NCBI RefSeq assembly: GCF_023634765.1
Contig: NZ_JAMLFX010000004.1
Location: 93,770 to 139,274, forward strand
Direction: 5' to 3'
Length of the DNA: 45,505 nt
From: Pseudomonas sp. AKS31
GTDB lineage: Bacteria > Pseudomonadota > Gammaproteobacteria > Pseudomonadales > Pseudomonadaceae
This document shows positions 30,092 to 36,710 of this stretch, piece after piece (position 1 is the stretch's first letter; each line of letters opens with the position of its first letter). The position numbers and the translations under genes were made by a program. Below the pieces are notes generated by a model. That model saw nothing but the letters and a program-made list of their open reading frames with translations, did no database searches and was not told where the DNA came from.

Positions 30092-30134
30092 GTTGTGATG
30101 TGCAGGTAGCTGGGCCAAGCGTTAAATCGCAGGC

Positions 30135-30251
30135 AAAAAAAACCCGGGTTCTGGGGGGTGAATCCGGGTTAAGACCATTAGGAGTAAAACAAAGGCACGC
30201 GGTCCCTTGGTACCTTTATCGGCGCGACACTTGGGGGAGATGTCGCCCGAC
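30135..30251 (-). ncRNA. rgsA: Small RNA, probable RgsA (P16)
   Basis: On the minus strand a promoter-like CTGGAC (30286–30281), a 17-base spacer and AATACT (30263–30258, in context CAATACTT, RpoS-like) precede a predicted start at 30251. A strong intrinsic terminator (AACCCGG…CCGGGTT plus eight T) ends at 30135. The predicted RNA is 117 bases. RgsA/P16 of Pseudomonas is an RpoS-dependent RNA of about 120 bases lying between the PA2958 and PA2959 (TatD) genes, which is this position. Identity rests on position, size and promoter type, not on a sequence comparison. Confidence 0.8.
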
Positions 30252-30465
30252 AGTTCAAGTATTGATCAGTCTGGCGTGCAGTCCAGTTAGCCGGTCGGGG
30301 TTTTTAAACAAATTTGGAATACGTTTGCTTCAGTTGAGTTCTCATTGCGTCCAAAACGTTCTCAAAATGAACATGAAACACAGATGTGGTCGGATGATCC
30401 GTGCATTTTTGCGCAAGTTAGGCATAATACGCGGCTTCGAATTTTGACCCTTCAGACCTTTTCTT

Positions 30466-31104
30466 ATGCACAAAGAACCTCGTAAGGTCCGTGAGTTTCG
30501 TCGCCGCGAGCAAGAAATTCTCGATACCGCGCTCAAGCTGTTCCTCGAACAAGGTGAAGACAGTGTCACCGTCGAGATGATTGCTGATGCCGTGGGTATC
30601 GGCAAAGGCACGATCTACAAGCACTTCAAATCCAAGGCCGAGATCTATCTGCGCCTGATGCTCGATTACGAGCGCGATTTGAACGAGCTGCTGCATTCGG
30701 CCGATGTCGACAAGGACAAGGAGGCGCTGTCCCGCGCCTACTTCGAATTCCGCATGCGCGACCCGCAGCGTTATCGCCTGTTCGACCGTCTCGAAGAGAA
30801 GGTCGTCAAAGGCAATCAGGTACCGGAAATGGTCGAGGAGCTGCACAAGATCCGTGCCTCGAACTTCGAACGCCTGACCCTGCTGATCAAGGGCCGCATC
30901 AGCGAAGGCAAGCTCGAAGACGTGCCGCCATACTTCCACTACTGCGCATCCTGGGCGCTGGTGCATGGCGCTGTGGCGCTGTATCACTCGCCGTTCTGGA
31001 GCAATGTGCTGGAAGACCAGGAAGGTTTCTTCCAGTTTCTGATGGACATCGGCGTGCGCATGGGCAACAAGCGCAAGCGCGACCCGGAAACGCCAAGCAG
31101 CTGA
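30466..31104 (+). CDS. TetR/AcrR-family transcriptional regulator
   Basis: A 212-residue regulator. The TetR helix-turn-helix spans about residues 16–62 (ILDTALKLFLEQG, TVEMIADAVGIGKGTIYKHFKSK). The C-terminal ligand domain is helical. No clear Shine-Dalgarno sequence precedes the ATG. It corresponds by position to the P. aeruginosa PA2957-type regulator. A perfect 12-bp inverted repeat downstream (31182–31213) could be a binding site. Target and ligand unknown. Confidence 0.9.
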   Translation: MHKEPRKVREFRRREQEILDTALKLFLEQGEDSVTVEMIADAVGIGKGTIYKHFKSKAEIYLRLMLDYERDLNELLHSADVDKDKEALSRAYFEFRMRDPQRYRLFDRLEEKVVKGNQVPEMVEELHKIRASNFERLTLLIKGRISEGKLEDVPPYFHYCASWALVHGAVALYHSPFWSNVLEDQEGFFQFLMDIGVRMGNKRKRDPETPSS

Positions 31105-31181
31105 GCCATTCAGCAGCCTTATTGCGCCATGATTTCGCTACATGACGCAGTAACGCAGGAATATACTCAGGCATAGGGCTT

Positions 31182-31213
31182 GCTAAAACTTGATTTGTGA
31201 GTCAAGTTTTAGC
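31182..31213. promoter_or_regulatory. Perfect 12-bp inverted repeat upstream of the MoaA-like gene
   Basis: GCTAAAACTTGA and TCAAGTTTTAGC are separated by 8 bases. The A/T tracts are inside the arms and no T run follows, so it looks more like an operator than a terminator. It ends 28 bases before the radical SAM gene and 78 bases after the TetR stop. Confidence 0.6.
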
Positions 31214-31241
31214 GGCTCGATTTTCTATCGCCGGAGTGATC

Positions 31242-32210
31242 ATGATCGTTGACCGTCAAGGCAGGCGTTTTCGCAATTTGCGAATCAGTCTGACTTCAGC
31301 CTGCAATTACGCGTGTACCTACTGCGTGCCCAACGGCAAGCGGTTGGTGGCTGCGCAGGATGAACTGTCGGCCGAAGCCATGGCCCGTGGCGTGGCGTAT
31401 CTGATCGAAGCCGCCGGCATCGAACGGCTGCGCATCACTGGCGGCGAGCCGCTGGTCAGCCCCAAACTCGAATCGTTCATGACCGCTGTCGGCAAGATGG
31501 GCCTGGAAGACATCAGCCTGACCACCAACGGTCAACTCCTCGCAAAAAAACTGCCGCTGTTGGTGGATGCCGGTCTGCGCCGGATCAACGTGTCCCTCGA
31601 TACCCTCGACGCTGGTGCTTTCCGCAGCATCGCCCGTGGCGGCGATCTGGCCACGGTGCTCGATGGCATGGATCAGGCGAAAGCGGCGGGGATGAAGATC
31701 AAGGTCAACATGGTGCCGTTGCGCGGGCAGAACCTCGACCAGGTGATGCCGTTGCTCGATTACTGCCTTGAACGCGGTTATGAACTGCGTTTCATCGAGC
31801 TGATGCGCATGGGCCATCTGGCCAAGGACTCCAATGCCTTCCTGCAACAGTTCGTCAGCCTGCAGCAATTGCTGGCACTGATTGGCGAACGATATGAGTA
31901 CGCACAAACCGACGCTCCTGTAGATGCCACTGCCGTGCGCTACGCGATTCCCGGCCTGGGCAACTTTGGTGTGATCGCTAACGAAAGCGTGCCGTTCTGC
32001 CGGACCTGCTCGCGCTTGCGCCTGTCGTCGACCGGTTGGCTGCATGGCTGCCTGTCGTCCAGCAACCGCCACTATGTCGGCGATCTGCTCGACAAGCCAC
32101 GCCATCAGGCGTTGCCGGCGCTCCAGCGTTTGCTGGTCAAAGCGCTGGGCGACAAGCAGGAGGTGGCGTTCTCGGGCGGTGCCACCGTCATGAAGATTAT
32201 CGGCGGCTGA
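31242..32210 (+). CDS. MoaA-family radical SAM protein (GTP 3',8-cyclase-like)
   Basis: A 322-residue radical SAM enzyme. The N-terminal cluster motif is C21-x3-C25-x2-C28, RITGGEPL follows at about 64–71, and the C-terminal second cluster motif of MoaA is complete (C253-x2-C256-x13-C270, with the RLR arginines). The protein ends in GG, as MoaA does. MoaA makes the first intermediate of molybdopterin from GTP. The gene stands alone here without moaBCDE, so it is either a second MoaA or a paralogue with another substrate. GGAG upstream supports the start. Confidence 0.88.
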   Translation: MIVDRQGRRFRNLRISLTSACNYACTYCVPNGKRLVAAQDELSAEAMARGVAYLIEAAGIERLRITGGEPLVSPKLESFMTAVGKMGLEDISLTTNGQLLAKKLPLLVDAGLRRINVSLDTLDAGAFRSIARGGDLATVLDGMDQAKAAGMKIKVNMVPLRGQNLDQVMPLLDYCLERGYELRFIELMRMGHLAKDSNAFLQQFVSLQQLLALIGERYEYAQTDAPVDATAVRYAIPGLGNFGVIANESVPFCRTCSRLRLSSTGWLHGCLSSSNRHYVGDLLDKPRHQALPALQRLLVKALGDKQEVAFSGGATVMKIIGG

Positions 32211-32219
32211 AAACTCTTT

Positions 32220-32285
32220 TTCGCGAGCAGGCTCGCTCCCACCCTTGGAATGCGTTCCACTTGTGGGAGCGAGCCTGCTCGCGAA
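32220..32285. repeat. TTCGCGAGCAGGCTCGCTCCCAC REPIN-type repeat (A family, copy 1)
   Basis: Perfect 23-bp inverted arms with a 20-base centre, starting 10 bases after the MoaA-like stop. Other copies at 33576–33663 and 34490–34577. Confidence 0.92.
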
Positions 32286-32381
32286 TACGATCTAACCATC
32301 AACGAACAACCAGAGCTGGCGCAAAAGCTGCATCCAACGGCCATTCGCCGGTTTTCCGTCACCGGCCTCTGGAGGAATAGG

Positions 32382-32987
32382 ATGCGTAGCCTGGTTTTGC
32401 TGCTGGCCGTTTTGGCGCTTGGCGGCTGTATGACTGTCAGCGATATGGCCGAAGGCACTCGCTACCAGATGAGCGACGCGGGCTTGCTGGATCACAGCGA
32501 CAGCCGCCGCGTGAACAATTTCCGCATTCAGCCGGACTCGTTCATCTACATCGCGCAGGGCGCGTTTGCGCCGCCGGGCGGTTCCTACCCGCGCCCTAAC
32601 GTGGTCGCCGAAGAAGCCTTCAAAGGCTTCGTCGAGTACTTCCCGATGGTCCGCCGCGCCCGCGCGCCGGAAGGCCTCGATCAGGCGATGGGCGAAGCTC
32701 GTGATGCCGGCGCGCACTATCTGCTGTACACGCGCTTTGCCAAGGCTGATGACCGCATCGGCAACTCCGATGAGTGGCTTGATCAGGAAGCCGTGGATCG
32801 TCTCGGCATCGATGGCGGCGTAATTCAGATCATGTTGATCGAGACCAGCACCCAGTATTTGATTGATACTGCACGGATCAAGAGTCGTGGCGGTTTACTG
32901 ACGTTCCACGACAGCAAGCCCGAAGACCTGATCGGCCCGCCGCTGGCCCAGTATGCGCGCAGCCTGTTGGGAGTCGGCGACCAATAA
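32382..32987 (+). CDS. DUF4823 family lipoprotein
   Basis: A 201-residue predicted lipoprotein. The signal peptide is short and ends in the lipobox LALGGC, giving an N-terminal Cys at about residue 16. The mature part resembles DUF4823. GGAGGAA lies upstream of the ATG. It precedes the DUF1285 gene by 15 bases, so they are likely cotranscribed. Function unknown. Confidence 0.85.
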   Translation: MRSLVLLLAVLALGGCMTVSDMAEGTRYQMSDAGLLDHSDSRRVNNFRIQPDSFIYIAQGAFAPPGGSYPRPNVVAEEAFKGFVEYFPMVRRARAPEGLDQAMGEARDAGAHYLLYTRFAKADDRIGNSDEWLDQEAVDRLGIDGGVIQIMLIETSTQYLIDTARIKSRGGLLTFHDSKPEDLIGPPLAQYARSLLGVGDQ

Positions 32988-33002
32988 TTCAAGGAGAACG
33001 CC

Positions 33003-33563
33003 ATGAGTGGCCCGCAAAAAGCCAATGACCTGTTGGGACAGATCCCCAAATCCAAAGGCTTGCCGCCAGTGCACTTGTGGAACCCGGACTTCTGCGGCGA
33101 CATCGATATGCGCATCGCCCGCGACGGCACCTGGTATTACCTGGGCACGCCGATCGGGCGCAAGCCGATGGTCAAATTGTTCTCCACGATCATCCGCCGC
33201 GACGGCGATGATTATTTCCTGATCACCCCGGTCGAGAAGGTCGGGATCAAGGTCGACGACGCGCCGTTTGTGGCGATTGCAGTCGAGGTTGAAGGCGAGG
33301 GGGAGGCGCAGCTGTTGCGCTTCACTACCAACGTCGAGGAAACCGCCGAGGCTGGGCCGGAACATCCGATCCGGGTCGAGATTGATCCCACGACCCAAGA
33401 GCCGGCGCCTTACGTGCATGTGCGCACCAACCTTGAAGCGCTGATTCACCGCAATGTGTTCTATCAACTGGTGGAGCTGGCGGTCAGTCGTGAAATCGAT
33501 GGCCAGCGCTGGCTCGGGGTGTGGAGCGGCGGCGAATTCTTCTGCATCGGCCTGGAACCGTAA
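33003..33563 (+). CDS. DUF1285 domain protein
   Basis: A 186-residue soluble protein matching DUF1285 in its features: [28 protein letters not shown] and LWSGGEFF-like C-terminus. AAGGAGA precedes the start. No catalytic motif is recognised. It shares an operon with the DUF4823 lipoprotein. Confidence 0.85.
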   Translation: MSGPQKANDLLGQIPKSKGLPPVHLWNPDFCGDIDMRIARDGTWYYLGTPIGRKPMVKLFSTIIRRDGDDYFLITPVEKVGIKVDDAPFVAIAVEVEGEGEAQLLRFTTNVEETAEAGPEHPIRVEIDPTTQEPAPYVHVRTNLEALIHRNVFYQLVELAVSREIDGQRWLGVWSGGEFFCIGLEP

Positions 33564-33575
33564 ACACAAATCCCT

Positions 33576-33663
33576 GTGGGAGCGAGCCTGCTCGCGAAGG
33601 CGGTATGTCAGTCAATACTTAGGGTGACTGATACACCGCTTTCGCGAGCAGGCTCGCTCCCAC
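33576..33663. repeat. A-family REPIN, copy 2
   Basis: Perfect 23-bp arms (GTGGGAGCGAGCCTGCTCGCGAA and complement) with a 42-base centre, between the DUF1285 gene and the GntR regulator. Confidence 0.92.
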
Positions 33664-33693
33664 GTTGTTTTTGTGGATCACCTTAAAATCCTG

Positions 33694-33718
33694 ATTGACT
33701 GTCAATCGTATGATGATT
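33694..33718. promoter_or_regulatory. Operator region of the FCD regulator gene
   Basis: ATTGACTGTCAAT (33694–33706) is a perfect palindrome containing a likely -35 (TTGACT). It overlaps ATCGTATGATGATT (33705–33718), which recurs exactly, inverted, upstream of araF at 36613–36626. The position suggests autoregulation. Confidence 0.6.
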
Positions 33719-33755
33719 AGCTTGATCACCCATCGCGATCCGCTTTGAGGTGTTC

Positions 33756-34472
33756 ATGTCCAGCAGCTTTCACGCATCCACGGTCGACTGGCTGGGCAGC
33801 TGGATTGCCGCTGGCCAGGTCAAGCCGGGGCAGACCATCAAGGTCGAGGCCGATCTGGGCGAACAGCTCGGTGTCAGTCGCACGGTCATTCGCGAAGCGA
33901 TCAAGACCCTTGTTGCCAAAGGCATGCTCGAAGTCGGGCCGAAAGTCGGCACTCGCGTGCTGCCGGTAAGGCGCTGGAACCTGTTCGATCCGCAAGTGGT
34001 CGGTTGGCTGTCGCGCAACGGCCTGCCGGAAAATTTCGTCGATGACTTGCTCGACCTGCGCCGCACCATCGAACCGATGGCCGTGCGCTGGGCTTGCGAG
34101 CGCGCGACTCTGGAGCAGATTGAAGCGGTGCAACTGGCCTATAACGCCCTTGAGCGCGCGGTCGACAGCGGCATCGATTACAACCGCGCCGATCAGATCT
34201 TCCACGAATGCATCCTCGCCGCCAGCCACAATCAATTCATCGAACAAATGGTTCCGGCCCTCGGTGCGTTGCTGGCCGTGTCGTTCGAGGTTTCTGCGGC
34301 CGATCCGGATGAACTGCGCCGCACCTTGCCGATCCACAAGGACATGGCCGACGCCATCGCCGCCCGCGATTCCGCGCGCGGCGTGTGGGCGTGCATGACC
34401 TTGATCGACAACGCAGACCTGGCGATCAAACGCTTTTACCCGAAAGTCATGGCCGACAAAAAAGTGAGCTGA
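33756..34472 (+). CDS. GntR-family regulator, FadR/FCD type
   Basis: A 238-residue regulator. An N-terminal winged helix (residues ~5–75, with VEADLGEQLGVSRTVIREAIKTLVAKGML) is followed by an all-helical FCD ligand domain with the metal-binding Asp and His pattern (DQIFHECIL, HKDM). Start at ATG 33756 with GAGG upstream; a GTG at 33750 is possible. It heads the sugar locus, and a shared operator links it to araFGH. FCD regulators usually bind organic or sugar acids, so an aldonate from the pathway is a likely inducer. Confidence 0.9.
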   Translation: MSSSFHASTVDWLGSWIAAGQVKPGQTIKVEADLGEQLGVSRTVIREAIKTLVAKGMLEVGPKVGTRVLPVRRWNLFDPQVVGWLSRNGLPENFVDDLLDLRRTIEPMAVRWACERATLEQIEAVQLAYNALERAVDSGIDYNRADQIFHECILAASHNQFIEQMVPALGALLAVSFEVSAADPDELRRTLPIHKDMADAIAARDSARGVWACMTLIDNADLAIKRFYPKVMADKKVS

Positions 34473-34489
34473 ATATAACGAGATCCCCT

Positions 34490-34577
34490 GTGGGAGCGAG
34501 CCTGCTCGCGAAGGCTGTGTATCAGGTAACTCATGCATCGACTGACACGACGCTTTCGCGAGCAGGCTCGCTCCCAC
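34490..34577. repeat. A-family REPIN, copy 3
   Basis: Perfect 23-bp arms with a 42-base centre between the regulator and the lactonase gene. No promoter is obvious in the 31 bases left before the lactonase start. Confidence 0.92.
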
Positions 34578-34608
34578 ATTAAATAACAACAAGATCCGAG
34601 GAGTTGAT

Positions 34609-35484
34609 ATGACGTGGACCGCCCTGACCCAACACCGCGCCCGACTCGGCGAAGGCCCGTTCTGGGATGCGCCGACCCAGGCGTTGTACTGGGTCGATAT
34701 CGCTGGCAAACAGGCCCTGCGCTTGATCGGCCAGAACGTACAGATCTGGCAGATGCCTGAGCACGTCTCCGCGTTCATCCCTTGCGCCAGCGGCGACGCC
34801 TTGGTGACCCTGAGCAGCGGCGTCTACCGCCTCGATCTCGACTCCCCGGGCCTCGAACCACGCCTGACGCTGTTCTGCGTCGCCGACCCGCAACCGGGCA
34901 ATCGCCCCAACGAAGCGCGCTGCGATGCTCAGGGGCGACTGTGGCTCGGCACCATGCAAAACAACATCGGCGAGCAGGGCGAAGATCTGCCGATCACCCA
35001 GCGCTCCGGTGGCCTGTTCCGCATCGATCCGGATCAACATGTCACGCCGTTGCTGCGCGGCCTGGGCATTCCCAACACGTTGCTGTGGAGCGATGACGGC
35101 ACCACAGTCCTGTTCGGTGACAGTCTCGATGACACGCTGTATCGCTATTTTATTCACGCCGACGGCAGCCTTGATGTGGCCACTCCCTGGTACGGCCCTG
35201 ATCAGAATGGTGGCCCGGACGGTTCGGCGATGGATGCCGAAGGCTATGTGTGGAATGCCCGCTGGGACGGCAGCTGCCTGCTGCGCATGACGCCTGACGG
35301 CAAGGTCGACCGCAGGATCGATCTGCCGGTCAGCCGTCCTACCAGTTGTGTGTTCGGCGGTGAAGACCTGAAAACCCTGTACGTCACCAGCGCCAAGAGT
35401 CCGCACAACCATCCATTGGATGGCGCGGTGCTGTCGATGCGCGTGGATGTCGCAGGAAAACTCTGTACGCGGTTTGCGGGCTAA
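34609..35484 (+). CDS. SMP-30/gluconolactonase-family lactonase
   Basis: A 291-residue six-bladed beta-propeller enzyme hydrolysing sugar lactones. Metal ligands of the family are visible: E15 in LGEGPFWD, the Asn in RPNEARCD, GIPNTLLWSDDG, and the Asp in GPDGSAMD. Beside an SDR sugar dehydrogenase and an arabinose-type importer, it probably opens the arabino- or galactonolactone. GAGGAG lies upstream. Its stop codon abuts the palindrome of the next promoter. Confidence 0.88.
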   Translation: MTWTALTQHRARLGEGPFWDAPTQALYWVDIAGKQALRLIGQNVQIWQMPEHVSAFIPCASGDALVTLSSGVYRLDLDSPGLEPRLTLFCVADPQPGNRPNEARCDAQGRLWLGTMQNNIGEQGEDLPITQRSGGLFRIDPDQHVTPLLRGLGIPNTLLWSDDGTTVLFGDSLDDTLYRYFIHADGSLDVATPWYGPDQNGGPDGSAMDAEGYVWNARWDGSCLLRMTPDGKVDRRIDLPVSRPTSCVFGGEDLKTLYVTSAKSPHNHPLDGAVLSMRVDVAGKLCTRFAG

Positions 35485-35501
35485 ATCCCAAAATATGGGA
35501 T
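35485..35501. promoter_or_regulatory. Palindrome ATCCCA-N5-TGGGAT upstream of the SDR gene
   Basis: A perfect 6-bp dyad immediately after the lactonase stop and 13 bases before the predicted -35. It differs from the GntR-type site of the same locus, so another regulator may act here, perhaps as an activator. Confidence 0.5.
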
Positions 35502-35514
35502 GCAAAATTATATA

Positions 35515-35544
35515 TTGAGATTATTCGGCGGTCGGGTTTATAGT
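35515..35544 (+). promoter_or_regulatory. Predicted sigma-70 promoter of the SDR gene
   Basis: TTGAGA (35515–35520) and TATAGT (35539–35544) are 18 bases apart. Start near 35551 gives a leader of about 205 bases. Confidence 0.6.
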
Positions 35545-35577
35545 CGGCTCCAGCAGTAACACGCACTCACACTTAAA

Positions 35578-35588
35578 AAGAACAAAAC
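35578..35588 (+). promoter_or_regulatory. Crc/Hfq-like CA motif in the SDR leader
   Basis: AAGAACAAAAC matches 10 of 11 positions of AANAAYAANAA, the A-rich motif through which Hfq and Crc repress translation in Pseudomonas. It directly precedes the ribosome site of the short upstream reading frame at 35599. Confidence 0.5.
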
Positions 35589-35598
35589 AGGTGAAGTG

Positions 35599-35763
35599 AT
35601 GCAGCGAATGTCTATCGCACTCCCGTGTGGAGTCCGCGTCTCGCAACGGCCCCAAGCTGTCGGCCGCGCCTGCCTGTTTCGTTCCAACCGCCTTCCAGAC
35701 CGGACATCGGCAGATGCCCGGTTTTTTTGTGCCTGCGAAACAGGAGTCCTGATCCATGGCTGA
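35599..35763 (+). CDS. Possible 54-residue leader peptide upstream of the SDR gene
   Basis: An ATG at 35599 with AGGTGA 5–6 bases upstream opens a 54-codon frame that passes through the terminator hairpin and the ribosome-site-hiding stem. It stops at 35761–35763, overlapping the SDR start by 8 bases (ATGGCTGA). Layout suggests translational coupling. The peptide (MQRMSIALPCG…) has no recognised family and codon use is not strongly gene-like, so it may be untranslated. Confidence 0.35.
   Translation: MQRMSIALPCGVRVSQRPQAVGRACLFRSNRLPDRTSADARFFCACETGVLIHG
35673..35744 (+). promoter_or_regulatory. Alternative leader stem hiding the SDR ribosome site
   Basis: CCTGTTTCG (35673–35681) is perfectly complementary to CGAAACAGG (35736–35744); the latter overlaps the SDR Shine-Dalgarno sequence CAGGAG. 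The pair encloses the terminator hairpin. Confidence 0.55.
35699..35728 (+). terminator. Intrinsic terminator inside the SDR leader
   Basis: ACCGG-a-CATC, loop GGCA, GATG-c-CCGGT (nine pairs, one mismatch) followed by seven T. It lies 28 bases before the SDR start and would stop the transcript unless overcome; it could also produce a ~180-base RNA. Confidence 0.75.
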
Positions 35764-36574
35764 ACCTCTTTCCCTGCCGCCGGTGCCCGCACCGCCGAAG
35801 GGCGAGCGTCTGAAAAACAAGGTCGTGCTGCTGACCGGTGCCGCGCAAGGCATCGGTGAAGCCATCGTCGCTGCCTGCGCCTCGCAGCAAGCGAAACTGT
35901 TGATCAGCGATATCCAGGCCGAAAAAGTCGAACAGGTTGCCGCGCACTGGCGTGAGCAAGGCTGTGACGTGCAAGCACTGAAGGTGGATGTCTCAAATCA
36001 GCCAGATCTGCAGGCCATGGCCAAGCGCGCCGTTGAACTGCACGGGCGCATCGATGTGCTGGTCAACTGCGCCGGGGTCAACGTATTCCGTGATCCGCTG
36101 GCAATGACCGAGGAAGACTGGCGCCGCTGCTTCGCCATTGATCTGGACGGCGCCTGGTTCGGCTGCAAAGCAGTGCTGCCGCAGATGATCGAGCAGGGTG
36201 TCGGCAGCATCATCAACATCGCCTCGACCCATTCCAGTCACATCATTCCCGGCTGCTTCCCGTACCCGGTGGCCAAGCACGGTTTGCTCGGCCTGACCCG
36301 CGCGCTCGGTATCGAGTACGCCGCGAAGGGCATTCGCGTCAACGCCATCGCCCCGGGTTATATCGAGACACAGTTGAACGTCGACTACTGGAACGGTTTT
36401 GCCGACCCGCGTGCCGAGCGTCAGCGCGCGTTTGATCTGCACCCGCCGAAACGCATCGGTCAGCCGCTTGAAGTGGCGATGACGGCGGTGTTTCTGGCCA
36501 GTGATGAAGCGCCGTTCATCAATGCCTCGTGTATCACCATCGATGGTGGCCGCTCGGTGATGTACCACGACTGA
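35756..36574 (+). CDS. SDR-family sugar dehydrogenase
   Basis: A 272-residue short-chain dehydrogenase. The cofactor motif TGAAQGIG is at 27–34 and the catalytic S157, Y170, K174 are present, after a ~20-residue Pro-rich N-terminus. By context it oxidises L-arabinose or D-galactose at C1 to the lactone hydrolysed by the neighbouring SMP-30 protein. Sequence alone does not fix the substrate; a polyol or uronate dehydrogenase is possible. Shine-Dalgarno CAGGAG lies 9 bases upstream, inside the leader structure described at 35673–35744. Confidence 0.85.
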   Translation: MAEPLSLPPVPAPPKGERLKNKVVLLTGAAQGIGEAIVAACASQQAKLLISDIQAEKVEQVAAHWREQGCDVQALKVDVSNQPDLQAMAKRAVELHGRIDVLVNCAGVNVFRDPLAMTEEDWRRCFAIDLDGAWFGCKAVLPQMIEQGVGSIINIASTHSSHIIPGCFPYPVAKHGLLGLTRALGIEYAAKGIRVNAIAPGYIETQLNVDYWNGFADPRAERQRAFDLHPPKRIGQPLEVAMTAVFLASDEAPFINASCITIDGGRSVMYHD

Positions 36575-36603
36575 ATAAATAGATTTCGAGCGCTGAACTA
36601 CGC

Positions 36604-36631
36604 TTGAAATCCAATCATCATACGATATGAC
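36604..36631 (+). promoter_or_regulatory. Predicted araFGH promoter with embedded operator
   Basis: TTGAAA (36604–36609) and TATGAC (36626–36631) are 16 bases apart. The 14-bp site AATCATCATACGAT (36613–36626) fills the spacer, a typical repressor position, and is the exact inverse of the site at 33705–33718. Confidence 0.6.
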
Positions 36632-36688
36632 TATTTTCAAACCGCTTCACTGAGAACACGCTTTAACGCTTTTCAAACATTGCTCAAA

Positions 36689-36699
36689 AAAAATAACAA
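36689..36699 (+). promoter_or_regulatory. Crc/Hfq CA motif over the araF ribosome site
   Basis: AAAAATAACAA fits AANAAYAANAA at every position and overlaps the Shine-Dalgarno AAGGAG. In Pseudomonas such motifs let Hfq–Crc block translation of uptake genes when preferred carbon sources are present. Confidence 0.6.
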
Positions 36700-36710
36700 G
36701 GAGTCAGCTT

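Noticed and set aside
34490..34577. Inverted repeats as ends of an insertion sequence
   Set aside because: The A- and B-family arms are short, GC-rich and enclose only 20–42 bases without a transposase; they fit REPINs.
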